Source: Nocardioides sp. IC4_145 (GTDB lineage: Bacteria; Actinomycetota; Actinomycetes; Propionibacteriales; Nocardioidaceae). Taken from it: a stretch of DNA of 48,330 nt. The translations under genes and the position numbers were made by a program. Shown here one piece after another: positions 1 through 6,649 of this stretch. The DNA is taken from positions 1 to 48,330 of the forward strand of contig NZ_JAANMS010000038.1 in the NCBI RefSeq assembly GCF_011250565.1, read 5' to 3'. Positions within the stretch are counted from its first letter, which is position 1, and each line of letters begins with the position of its first letter. The notes under the pieces are model-generated. The model had not been told where the DNA came from and did no database searches. It saw only the letters and a list, made by a program, of their open reading frames with translations.

Positions 1-669
1 GGTCGGGGTCGGCGTCGGAGTCGGGGTGCCCGTCGGCGTGTCCCCCGGGTGCAGCTGCGGCAACGGCGTCGGCCGACGACCGCTGCTCGGCGGCGTACCG
101 CCTCCGCCACCACCGGGCTGGTGCTCGATCGGCGGCTCGACCGGGTCGGGGATGCCGTGGATCTTCTTCATCACGCCGGTGGAGCCGGTGAAGGTCGTCT
201 CCATGTGGGTGTTGGCGTCACGGGCGACCCGCTCGTTGTGCTCGTAGTCCGCCCAGAAGTTCGCGACCGCGGTGTCGTGGTCCTTCTGCGCCTGGACGTC
301 CTGCTCGGTCGTCGACCCGGGGCTCCGCGACGGCGCGGTCGGCATCACCAGGTCGCGCAGCTGCGTCCTGGCCTTCTCGCCCTCGCGGATCGCCTCGGAA
401 GCCGCCGTCAGCGCGTCCTCGGCGTCCTTGAGCTCCTGCTGCTTCCGCCGCAGCGCCTGGGCGGAGACGGTGAACGCGTCGGCGACCTCCGGGCCGGTGC
501 GGCCCTCCATTGCTTCGCGCGCCCGAGGAGCCGCGTTGGCCTCGAGCCGGGTCGCGACCTGGTCGAGCGTGATCGCGGCGAGGCGCCAGGAGTTCTTGCG
601 GGTCTCGACGTCCTCAGGGGCGGAGGCGTCGAGCGTCGCCTCCAGCCGCAGCTGCTGCGGTCCCTTCAT
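1..669 (-). CDS. WXG-like helical protein with Pro-Thr tail, truncated by left edge
   Basis: The reading frame opens at ATG 669 and runs 223 codons to base 1 with no stop, so the C-terminus is missing. The first ~130 residues are charged and predicted helical, rich in Glu, Ala, Arg and Gln. A segment around residues 50-60 (AMEGRTGPEVADAF) resembles the turn of WXG100 proteins, where W-x-G is followed by A-x-x-F, but the Trp is replaced. After about residue 180 it becomes Gly/Pro rich and ends in a TPTPTP tract. No signal peptide is visible. Its ATG overlaps the stop of the upstream gene (ATGA), so the two are translationally coupled. A type VII secretion substrate or polymorphic toxin with its toxin domain beyond the edge is possible, but this is inference from shape only. 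Confidence 0.7.
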   Translation of the reverse strand, partial: MKGPQQLRLEATLDASAPEDVETRKNSWRLAAITLDQVATRLEANAAPRAREAMEGRTGPEVADAFTVSAQALRRKQQELKDAEDALTAASEAIREGEKARTQLRDLVMPTAPSRSPGSTTEQDVQAQKDHDTAVANFWADYEHNERVARDANTHMETTFTGSTGVMKKIHGIPDPVEPPIEHQPGGGGGGTPPSSGRRPTPLPQLHPGDTPTGTPTPTPTPT

Positions 670-1091
670 CGGTCCTCACTCCCACTCGGCGCGACGCACT
701 GAGGAGCGCTCGCGTTGTTCTGGTCGGCCATGGACCCGCCGATGCAGTCGGTGGCCACCTGGAGCGGCTGGACGTTCGCGGTGCTGACCTCCTCGTCGGT
801 GACGAAGACGTCCTTGCGGTAGCTGTCGACGTTCTCGGCGTAGATCCGGAGACCGGCGAGCAGGTCCTCCAACGCCTCGAGGACCGTGTCGCGCGCGAGC
901 GTCGTGTGGTGTCCGAGCTCCGTGGCTGCCGGCAGGTTGCCGAAGGACCCGGGAGCGATCGCCTCGACCGGCCTCGCCTTGATGTCCTCGATGGAGTCCT
1001 CGAGGATCTCGATGACCTGGTTGACCTTGATCGAGTCGACGGCCATCTCGATGAGGCCGGCGACGTCCAACCCGAGAATGCTCACCCGCAT
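666..1091 (-). CDS. Small helical protein coupled to WXG-like gene
   Basis: About 139-141 residues. Two starts are possible: ATG 1091, which abuts its purine-rich stretch, or GTG at 1085, which lies six bases after AAGGAG and is better spaced. The protein has an amphipathic N-terminal half (SILGLDVAGLIEMAVDSIKV) and a central helical stretch, with no transmembrane segment or signal peptide. I do not recognise a family. The size, helical composition and four-base overlap with the downstream WXG-like gene fit an ESX/WXG100-type partner or chaperone pair, where two small helical proteins are made together. No YxxxD/E secretion signal is obvious. Confidence 0.65.
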   Translation of the reverse strand: MRVSILGLDVAGLIEMAVDSIKVNQVIEILEDSIEDIKARPVEAIAPGSFGNLPAATELGHHTTLARDTVLEALEDLLAGLRIYAENVDSYRKDVFVTDEEVSTANVQPLQVATDCIGGSMADQNNASAPQCVAPSGSEDR

Positions 1092-1304
1092 CTCCTTCTC
1101 TAGCAGCGCGCCCCGTCCGCGGCGGCCGATCCCTGCGACGGAGTGCTGCCTACCCGCTCCCGCGCCCGGCAAAACGCCCCGGTCGTCGTCCGTCCACGAT
1201 CGTCGTCGCCCTCACCCTCCGCGGCGGACCGACCGGTGTCCAATCGGCGTCCAGGCCGAGCCGAGCCCCGCCACAGGCGCCGCGGCGACCGAGGCCGTGC
1301 TGGC

Positions 1305-1310
1305 TAGGGT
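1305..1310 (+). promoter_or_regulatory. Putative -10 element (TAGGGT) of the lipoprotein gene
   Basis: TAGGGT matches the actinobacterial TANNNT -10 pattern and lies about 40 bases before the lipoprotein start, leaving a leader long enough to include the GGGAG ribosome binding site. No convincing -35 is visible. Confidence 0.4.
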
Positions 1311-1349
1311 GACCCCCGCCGCACGACCTCGCATCCCGGGAGACCCGCC

Positions 1350-1979
1350 ATGCCGAACCGTCCTGCCCTCCGACGTGCCCTGCTGCCGACCACGGTGACG
1401 CTCGCGCTCCTCCTCGTCGGCTGCGGGTCCGAGGACGACGAGCCGACGACCGACCCCGGCACGTCGGCCACGAGTGGACCGTCCACCCCCTCCGCGCCGG
1501 GGTCCACGACGCCCTCGGAGGACCCGACCGCCTCCTCCACCTTCCCGGTCCCGGCGGCCGACGGCCCGAGGATCGAGTCCGACGCCTTCACCGCGCACCT
1601 GCCGCAGGGCTGGATGCACGACAAGGCCAACAGCAGCGACACGGTCGCCCTCGGCTACGAGCCCGGCATCGGCGCCGACGTGACCTTCGGCTACTACCCG
1701 ACCGAGCCCGGCCTGTCGCTGGACGACTACGAGCGCGCGGCCCTCAAGACGTGGACGTACGACGACGGCAAGCCCGACATCCGGCCGCGGGTCGACGTCG
1801 ACGGCGTGGAGATGTTCCACCACACGGGGAAGACCGGCAGCGACCGGACGGTGGAGGTGTTCGGGGTGCCGTACGCCGGCCTGGCCGTGGAGGTCGAGTT
1901 CCACCTCTCCCCCTCGATCCCCCGGCGGGAGCAGCGCAGGCTGATCGAGTCGACCCTCGCCAGCATCCAGTGGAAGTGA
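1350..1979 (+). CDS. Secreted lipoprotein of unknown function
   Basis: A 209-residue protein starting with a type II signal peptide: positively charged N-terminus, hydrophobic stretch and lipobox LLVGC with the lipidated cysteine at residue 25. Residues 26-65 are a Ser/Thr/Pro/Asp-rich linker typical of lipoproteins that stand off the membrane. The remaining ~140 residues form one globular domain (FTAHLPQGWMHDKAN, then VAVEVEFHLSPSIPRREQRRLIESTLASIQWK), whose ending with a predicted strand and helix is reminiscent of small actinobacterial PsbP/LpqN-like lipoproteins. It is exported and membrane-anchored on the outer face. ATG follows GGGAG at a good distance. It is monocistronic, divergent from the WXG-like pair and tail-to-tail with the transporter gene. 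Confidence 0.85.
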   Translation: MPNRPALRRALLPTTVTLALLLVGCGSEDDEPTTDPGTSATSGPSTPSAPGSTTPSEDPTASSTFPVPAADGPRIESDAFTAHLPQGWMHDKANSSDTVALGYEPGIGADVTFGYYPTEPGLSLDDYERAALKTWTYDDGKPDIRPRVDVDGVEMFHHTGKTGSDRTVEVFGVPYAGLAVEVEFHLSPSIPRREQRRLIESTLASIQWK

Positions 1980-2003
1980 GCCCGGACCGGGGTGGCTGCA
2001 CGG

Positions 2004-3206
2004 TCAGCGCGACCCGCTGACCGCCACGCGGTCCGACGGCTCCCGGACGACCACCGGCCGGCGACCCCAGCCGCACGCGGCCGCCGCGAGGGACGTCACC
2101 CCCGCAGCCACGAACGCGGCCCCGAGCCCGACCCCGTCCGCCACCGCTCCTGCCGCCGCCGACCCGGCCGCCTGACCGAGCACCAGGGCGACGAACACGG
2201 CCGAGGTGCCGGCGGCCGCACGACCCGGCGCCAGCTCACCGACCCAGGCGATGAGCGCGGAGGTCGCCGCGACGAACGCCCACCCGAACACCGCGCACGC
2301 GAGCACGGCCCCCGGCAGCCACCCGGGTGCGGCCAGCCCCGCGACCGCCACGGCCACCCCGACGGTCGTGAGCATCCAGGCCCGAGGCGCGGGCCGGGCG
2401 CTCAGCGGCCCGGCGGTCACCACCGTCGCCGCTCCCCCGAGCCCGAGTGCGATCCAGGCGAGCACCGACCCTGTGTCGCTCGCGCCGGCCCCGACCAGGT
2501 GGGAGCGGCCGTAGGTCCACACCGTCGCCGACGCCGCGCCCAGCAGGAGGGCCCCGGCGAGCGGGCGTCCGAGCGCGCCCAGCCACCGCCGGCCGCCCGG
2601 CGACGTACGAAGGCGGCCACGGTCGGCACCTGCCACGTCCGCGCCCGCTCGGTCGAGCAGCAGCACCCCGATCCCCGCGGCGGCGGTGAGTGCCGCGCTG
2701 ATCGCGAAGCCGGCCCGCCAGTCCGGCACGGCCAGCGCGAGCACGCCGGCGCCGACGAGCCCGGGGCCGGTGCCGGAGTTGACGGTCGCCTGCGCCCGGT
2801 CGACCAGGTCCGGCCCGAAGGCGCGGGCGACGACACCCACCATCCCGGGAGACGCGAGACCCGCGCCGGCAGAGGCGAGCACCACCGCCGGGACGAGGAG
2901 GGCCACGCCGGGGGCCAGGGCGATGCCGAGCGCGCCGACCGACGCGGTGGCGAAGGCCCCCACGACCAGCAGGCGGGGGCGGTCGGCCGCGACGACGCCG
3001 ACGACCGCGCCCAGGCAGTACGACGCCGACGCGCCGGACGAGACGTAGCCCGCGAGGGCGGAGCCCAGCGGCACCGAGGCCTGGATGTCAGGCAGGAACA
3101 AGCCGTAGGCCAGGCGCACGAGTCCGTAGGTCCCGGCGATCAGGCACGTGCCCATCACCACGAGCGCCGTTGCCCGCGGCGCACCGAACGAAAACGATCG
3201 TTTCAC
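2004..3206 (-). CDS. MFS transporter (YbfB/YjiJ-like)
   Basis: A 400-residue polytopic protein with about twelve hydrophobic segments separated by short Arg/Asp-rich loops, the size of a major facilitator. The N-terminal TM1 region (GTYGLVRLAYGLFLPDIQ) resembles the YbfB/YjiJ subfamily, where an Arg and an aromatic residue precede the first loop; substrates of that group are mostly unknown. The start is GTG 3206. A TAGGCT -10 box lies six bases upstream on the same strand, which supports a leaderless message starting at this codon. The gene is divergent from a TetR regulator with only 23 bases between the two starts, and an operator-like palindrome covers codons 2-5. The usual reading is an efflux pump repressed by its neighbour. 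Confidence 0.88.
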   Translation of the reverse strand: MKRSFSFGAPRATALVVMGTCLIAGTYGLVRLAYGLFLPDIQASVPLGSALAGYVSSGASASYCLGAVVGVVAADRPRLLVVGAFATASVGALGIALAPGVALLVPAVVLASAGAGLASPGMVGVVARAFGPDLVDRAQATVNSGTGPGLVGAGVLALAVPDWRAGFAISAALTAAAGIGVLLLDRAGADVAGADRGRLRTSPGGRRWLGALGRPLAGALLLGAASATVWTYGRSHLVGAGASDTGSVLAWIALGLGGAATVVTAGPLSARPAPRAWMLTTVGVAVAVAGLAAPGWLPGAVLACAVFGWAFVAATSALIAWVGELAPGRAAAGTSAVFVALVLGQAAGSAAAGAVADGVGLGAAFVAAGVTSLAAAACGWGRRPVVVREPSDRVAVSGSR

Positions 3207-3222
3207 TTCGTCAGCCTAGACT
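3192..3222. promoter_or_regulatory. Shared divergent promoter with TetR operator palindrome
   Basis: The perfect 12-bp palindrome AAACGATCGTTT occupies 3192-3203. Two opposing -10 boxes overlap on a CTAG core: TAGACT on the plus strand (3217-3222, seven bases before GTG 3230) and TAGGCT on the minus strand (3218-3213, six bases before GTG 3206). The palindrome falls at the -35 position of the tetR promoter and inside the first codons of the transporter. A bound TetR dimer would therefore block both genes. Binding is inferred. Confidence 0.65.
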
Positions 3223-3229
3223 CGGCCTG

Positions 3230-3802
3230 GTGAGCACCCGGGAGAGCACACGCGCGCGGCTCCTCGACGCCACCGACGAGGTCGTCTTCGCAGCAGGCGA
3301 CGCCACGGCTCCGGTCGACCGGATCCTCGAGCGAGCGGGGGTCTCCCCCGCGACGCTCTACCGCGCCTACGGCAGCAAGGAGGCGCTCGTCGCCGCGGCG
3401 CTCGACCGTCGGCACGCCGAGTGGCTCGAGGTCTGGGACGCGGCCATCGAGCGTGCGCGCACCGACCGGGACCGCCTGCTCGCGGTGTTCGACGCGCTCG
3501 ACGACTTCCGCGGCCGCGCGACCGGAGCACGGTGGTGTGCCTTCCTCGGCACCGCGGCGGCGTACGCCGACCCGCCGCCCGTCCTCGCCGCGGCCGTCGA
3601 GCAGGAGACGGCGTCGCTGCGCGCGCGCCTGCGACTGCTCGCCGAGCCGGTGGCCGGCCCGCGCACAAACGCGGTGGCCGACGCGCTCGCGCTGGTGTTC
3701 TCCGGCGACCTGGCGATGCGGCTGCGCGACGGCGCACCGCAGTCGGCCGGCACGGCGCGGACGGTGGCCGCCCTCGTGGTCGACGCCCCCGACCGCCCCT
3801 GA
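3230..3802 (+). CDS. TetR-family transcriptional regulator
   Basis: 190 residues from GTG 3230. The N-terminal ~50 residues are a TetR_N DNA-binding domain: STRESTRARLLDATDEVVFAAG followed by the helix-turn-helix ERAGVSPATLYRAYGSKEALV. The rest is an all-helical ligand-binding/dimerisation domain with W and F residues lining it. An earlier in-frame ATG at 3170 would lie inside the divergent transporter gene and extend past the promoter elements, so GTG 3230 is preferred; it has a TAGACT -10 seven bases upstream and would be leaderless. It most likely represses itself and the adjacent MFS gene and is released by a transported small molecule. The inducer cannot be told. Confidence 0.88.
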   Translation: MSTRESTRARLLDATDEVVFAAGDATAPVDRILERAGVSPATLYRAYGSKEALVAAALDRRHAEWLEVWDAAIERARTDRDRLLAVFDALDDFRGRATGARWCAFLGTAAAYADPPPVLAAAVEQETASLRARLRLLAEPVAGPRTNAVADALALVFSGDLAMRLRDGAPQSAGTARTVAALVVDAPDRP

Positions 3803-4111
3803 CCGCACCGGACGTGCCGCCCGTCCCCATGCGGCATGCTCCGGGGCGGATCGACGTCGGACGTCGAGGCTCTCGGTCCCCCGCCCCCTGGGGATTGGAG
3901 ATACAGCCCTGCCCTGCGGCTCGGCGCCTTCGCCGACAGCGCGGTAGATCTCCCCGGCTGCAGCACACCGGCCTCGTCCTGGTCAGCTGCACCGACCGCG
4001 TCGTCTACCCCAGCGGCCACTTCCACTACACCAGGTACGTCGTCGTGGTGGCTCGGTCGGCTCAGCGACAGGAGACGCTGCCGAGGGCCGGCCGGAGCGG
4101 GAGGTGCTGAT
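3803..4111. other. Intergenic region, 300 bp, no gene seen
   Basis: No frame here has protein-like composition in both halves. A short hairpin (CATGC-G-GCATG) occurs near 3832-3842. The stretch around 3895-3925 is less GC-rich than its surroundings. I see no RNA gene. Confidence 0.5.
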
Positions 4112-4117
4112 TAGAGT
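4112..4117 (+). promoter_or_regulatory. Putative -10 (TAGAGT), leaderless start
   Basis: TAGAGT ends seven bases before ATG 4125, placing the transcription start at or next to the start codon. This is the reason for preferring ATG 4125 over the in-frame ATG at 4104, which lies upstream of the box. Confidence 0.5.
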
Positions 4118-4124
4118 CCGGCAC

Positions 4125-5067
4125 ATGATCGGTCAACCCGCTCGACTTCCGCTGGCAACGTTCCCGACGCCGGTCGAACGAGCGCCGCGCCTCGCCGAGG
4201 CCATCGGCCTGGGAGCTGACGACCTGTGGCTGAAGCGCGACGACCTGATGGGCCTGGGCGGCGGCGGCAACAAGCTCCGGAAGCTGGAGTACTTCGCTGC
4301 CCGGGCCCAGCAGGAGGGTGCCGACGTGCTCGTCACCACCGGAGGGCCACAGAGCAATCACGCCCGACTGACCGCAGCCGTGGCCGCTCGTATCGGTATG
4401 CGCGCGGTGCTCGTGCTCGGCGGCACGCGACCACCGCAGACGGCGGGCAACCTGATCCTCGATCACCTCGTCGGCGCGGACCTCGAGTGGGCCGGTGCGT
4501 TGCCACCGCACGAGCTGGCGGCCGTCGCGAAGACGGTCGTCGAGCGCTTGCACCGCGACGGGATGCGACCCTTCCTGGTGCCTTTCGGGGGTTCCGACAG
4601 CCTCGGCGCGCGCGGGTACTGCACGTGCGCGGCCGAGATCCTCGACCAGGTCCCCGACGTGCGCCACGTGGTGACCGCACTCGGGTCGGGAGGCACGATG
4701 GCCGGCCTGGTTGCCGTGCTCGGAGCCGACCGCGTGCTGGGAGTGGACGTGGGGGCACGCCCCGATGCAGCCGAGGCGGCCGCCGCCTACGCCTCGCCCC
4801 TGACCGGTGGCGACGTGATCGACCCGACCACGCTGCGCGTTCGCGACCAGTCCGGCGACGGCTACAAGCACTACACACCCGCCGCGCGGGACGCGCTCGA
4901 GCTGGTCGCACGCACCGAAGCCGTCATCCTCGACCCCACCTACACCGCACGCGCCATGGCAGGGCTCATCGCCGCCGTGCGCGAGGAGGAGATCGCCGCC
5001 CGGGCAGCCGGTCGTGTTCGTCCACACCGGCGGCCTTCCCGGACTGTTCGGTCATCCCGAGGCGTGA
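4125..5067 (+). pseudogene. D-cysteine desulfhydrase / ACC deaminase-family PLP enzyme, frameshifted near C-terminus
   Basis: Fold-type II PLP enzyme of the D-cysteine desulfhydrase/1-aminocyclopropane-1-carboxylate deaminase family, which releases pyruvate and ammonia (plus H2S with D-cysteine). The PLP lysine is K50 in GGGGNKLRKLEY; the family's Q-S-N-H motif is at residues 76-79 and the phosphate-binding GSGGT loop is near residue 190. The frame stays intact to about base 4995 (REEEIA). The conserved C-terminal block PVVFVHTGGLPGLFGH is present, but in the +1 frame, ending at TGA 5065-5067. One extra base in the GCCGCCCGGG run at about 4994-5003 explains this. Without correction the frame reads on into unrelated sequence. 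It is either a recent pseudogene or a sequencing error in a G/C run. Confidence 0.8.
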
Positions 5068-5569
5068 CGAGGGGACATCGACCCGCGACCTCGTCCCTGC
5101 CTGCGCCCGGTGCACCGAGATACTCCTCGACGACTGTCGTGACGTTCCACGCCGACTCCGACCCGGCGCTGCAGCAGTCGATGCGCTCTCGCACCACCAT
5201 CCAGCTCGATCGACTCCGCCTCGGCGAGCTGCTCGATGCGTCCCAGCTCTGCCGGTCCGATCAGGCTCACCGGGCACGACGGGGGTGCCTTCGTCGACGA
5301 GCTCGACGGTCTCGGTGGAGTCGATGTTCCACGCGCGATGCGTGGGGCGGAGACGTCGACCAGGGGGGACGTCGACGAACCCGGATCCAGGTCCGGTTCG
5401 GAGTCACCGCGGTGAAGTCCCTGTCCATCAGGTCGCCGGCGGGTTCAAGCAGGCGAAGCGACGGGCCGCTGGCAGGACCCCTAGACTGGCCCGCGGGTCG
5501 GTCTGGCATGTCGGACGCATCACATGGGTGTTTTCCCGGGGGTTCTTCCGACTGTAGATCCGATCCCCC
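5068..5569. other. Degenerate intergenic region before tRNA-Arg
   Basis: No intact gene. The minus strand holds protein-like patches in different frames: one near 5329-5275 (WNIDSTETVELVDEG), one near 5270-5200 (SLIGPAELGRIEQLAEAES) and one near 5198-5120 (MVVRERIDCCSAGSESAWN). They look like a decayed coding region with several frameshifts, but I cannot name a family. An IS3-type transposase scrap lies at 5378-5446. A possible tRNA promoter (TAGATC) lies near 5556. Confidence 0.4.
5378..5446 (-). mobile_element. Remnant of an IS3-type transposase (OrfB)
   Basis: Read on the minus strand, this short stretch encodes PAGDLMDRDFTAVTPNRTW. It matches the start of the integrase core of IS3-family OrfB transposases, where D-L-x-x-R-D-F-x-A-x-x-P-N-x-x-W is typical. 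The DDE residues, terminal repeats and OrfA are absent, so only a fragment survives. It sits about 125 bases from tRNA-Arg, a common landing site for mobile DNA. Confidence 0.45.
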
Positions 5570-5646
5570 GCCTCCGTAGCTCAGCTGGACAGAGCAGCGG
5601 CCTTCTAATCCGCCGGTCGCAGGTTCGAATCCTGCCGGGGGCGCCA
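5570..5646 (+). tRNA. tRNA-Arg (anticodon UCU)
   Basis: A full cloverleaf can be drawn. The acceptor stem pairs GCCTCCG with CGGGGGC, including one T-G pair. The D-arm is GCTC/GAGC, the T-arm GCAGG-TTCGAAT-CCTGC, and the anticodon loop CTTCTAA gives UCU. Discriminator G is at 5643 and CCA is encoded at 5644-5646. The closing pair of the anticodon stem (position 31-39) is a C-T mismatch, where a Watson-Crick pair is normal. Confidence 0.95.
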
Positions 5647-5689
5647 CCACCGCGTTTCGTCCCGACTCCGGCCGGGGGCGGTCGAGCGG

Positions 5690-5905
5690 ATGTCGCTGGC
5701 GACGCTGGGCAGCAGCCAGGAGCAGACGTTGTACGGCGTGCCGCTGCTCCTCGGCGGCCTGGTCTGCGCGGTCGTCGCGCTGCGGCGGCGCCTGGCGGAC
5801 CACCGCACCGCGGACGACCCGACCACCCACGGCTTCGGTCTCGTCCTCTTGGGCTGGGCGCTGACCGTGGTCGGGATGCTGCTGCCGTGGTACCTCGTCA
5901 CCTGA
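5690..5905 (+). CDS. Small two-helix membrane protein
   Basis: 71 residues with two hydrophobic segments, about residues 15-32 (YGVPLLLGGLVCAVVALRRR) and 48-69 (GFGLVLLGWALTVVGMLLPW). A positively charged, His/Asp-rich loop joins them. The composition is protein-like and the opposite-strand frames are the usual tRNA-antisense artefacts. No strong ribosome binding site precedes ATG 5690. It stands alone between tRNA-Arg and a 380-base gap. I do not recognise a family; a small integral membrane protein of unknown role is the safest call. Confidence 0.55.
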   Translation: MSLATLGSSQEQTLYGVPLLLGGLVCAVVALRRRLADHRTADDPTTHGFGLVLLGWALTVVGMLLPWYLVT

Positions 5906-6286
5906 GCCGGGGCCGAGCAGGGTCGACGTACCTCCGAGCCGCCTGCGGGCCGAGCACGGCGGACGATGCGTCCCGTGCGTGGGCTCGTGCACCGCCCCGG
6001 TACGTCGCGTTCGACCCCTCGCGGCGGGCGCTCGTGGCGGGCGCGAGGAGGACGTCCCGGCCACCGGAACCCTTCGACCGTAGGACGAGGCCCCCGGGTC
6101 GGTTCAAGCCGGCGACGCGCTGGTTGGCAGGATGGGGCGGCCAGCGACCTCACCCTTGTGGGCCCAAAGGTGCCGAAAAGCACCGGATCGCCTGCGGGGT
6201 GCCTGAGACTGTGCCCGCCACACCCAGCAGACCCAGCACGACCCCCAGCCGACGCCCGTTCCCCCTCTCGGAGACAGCGACCTGCC
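5906..6286. other. Intergenic leader region of the STAS/hybrid phosphatase operon
   Basis: No gene is supported. Two hairpins compete for one strand: an imperfect palindrome at 6151-6172 (CACC...GGTG) and a perfect 5-bp stem GGTGC-CGAAAA-GCACC at 6169-6184. They share the GGTG segment. A pyrimidine-rich tract follows at 6255-6270. No clear SigB-type promoter was found. Confidence 0.45.
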
Positions 6287-6649
6287 ATGACGTCCGACGA
6301 CGCCTCGAGCGAGGAGCAGCTGAGCCTGCGCGTCGAGCACCACGACGGGCACGCCGTCGTCGTCGGCCGGGGCGAGATCGACCTGGCGACGGTGGGCGGT
6401 TTCCGGCTGGTGCTCAACGAGCTCATGGTCGACGGCCACGTCCGCGTGGTGGTCGACCTGACCGAGGTGCCGTTCATCGACTCCTCGGCACTGGGCGCGC
6501 TCGTGGCCGCCCACCGGCGCGCCCGCGGCCTGGGCGGCTCGCTCGCGGTCGCGGGCATCCAGCCGCCGGTCGCACGCATCCTCGAGCTGACGGGCCTGGA
6601 CCGGGTGCTCGCGTCGTACGCCACGGCCCGCGACGCGGTCGGCCGATGA
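6287..6649 (+). CDS. STAS-domain anti-anti-sigma factor (RsbV/SpoIIAA-like)
   Basis: 120 residues covering one STAS domain. The phosphorylatable motif is FIDSSALGALV, with Ser66 at the position phosphorylated in SpoIIAA/RsbV. In these systems the unphosphorylated protein binds the anti-sigma kinase and frees the sigma factor; a PP2C phosphatase reactivates it. The start ATG 6287 is preceded by GGAG at a usable distance. The gene overlaps the next one by four bases (ATGA), and that gene carries a PP2C phosphatase domain, so phosphatase and substrate are probably made together. Of the three STAS proteins in the window this one has the canonical D-S-S motif. Confidence 0.9.
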   Translation: MTSDDASSEEQLSLRVEHHDGHAVVVGRGEIDLATVGGFRLVLNELMVDGHVRVVVDLTEVPFIDSSALGALVAAHRRARGLGGSLAVAGIQPPVARILELTGLDRVLASYATARDAVGR

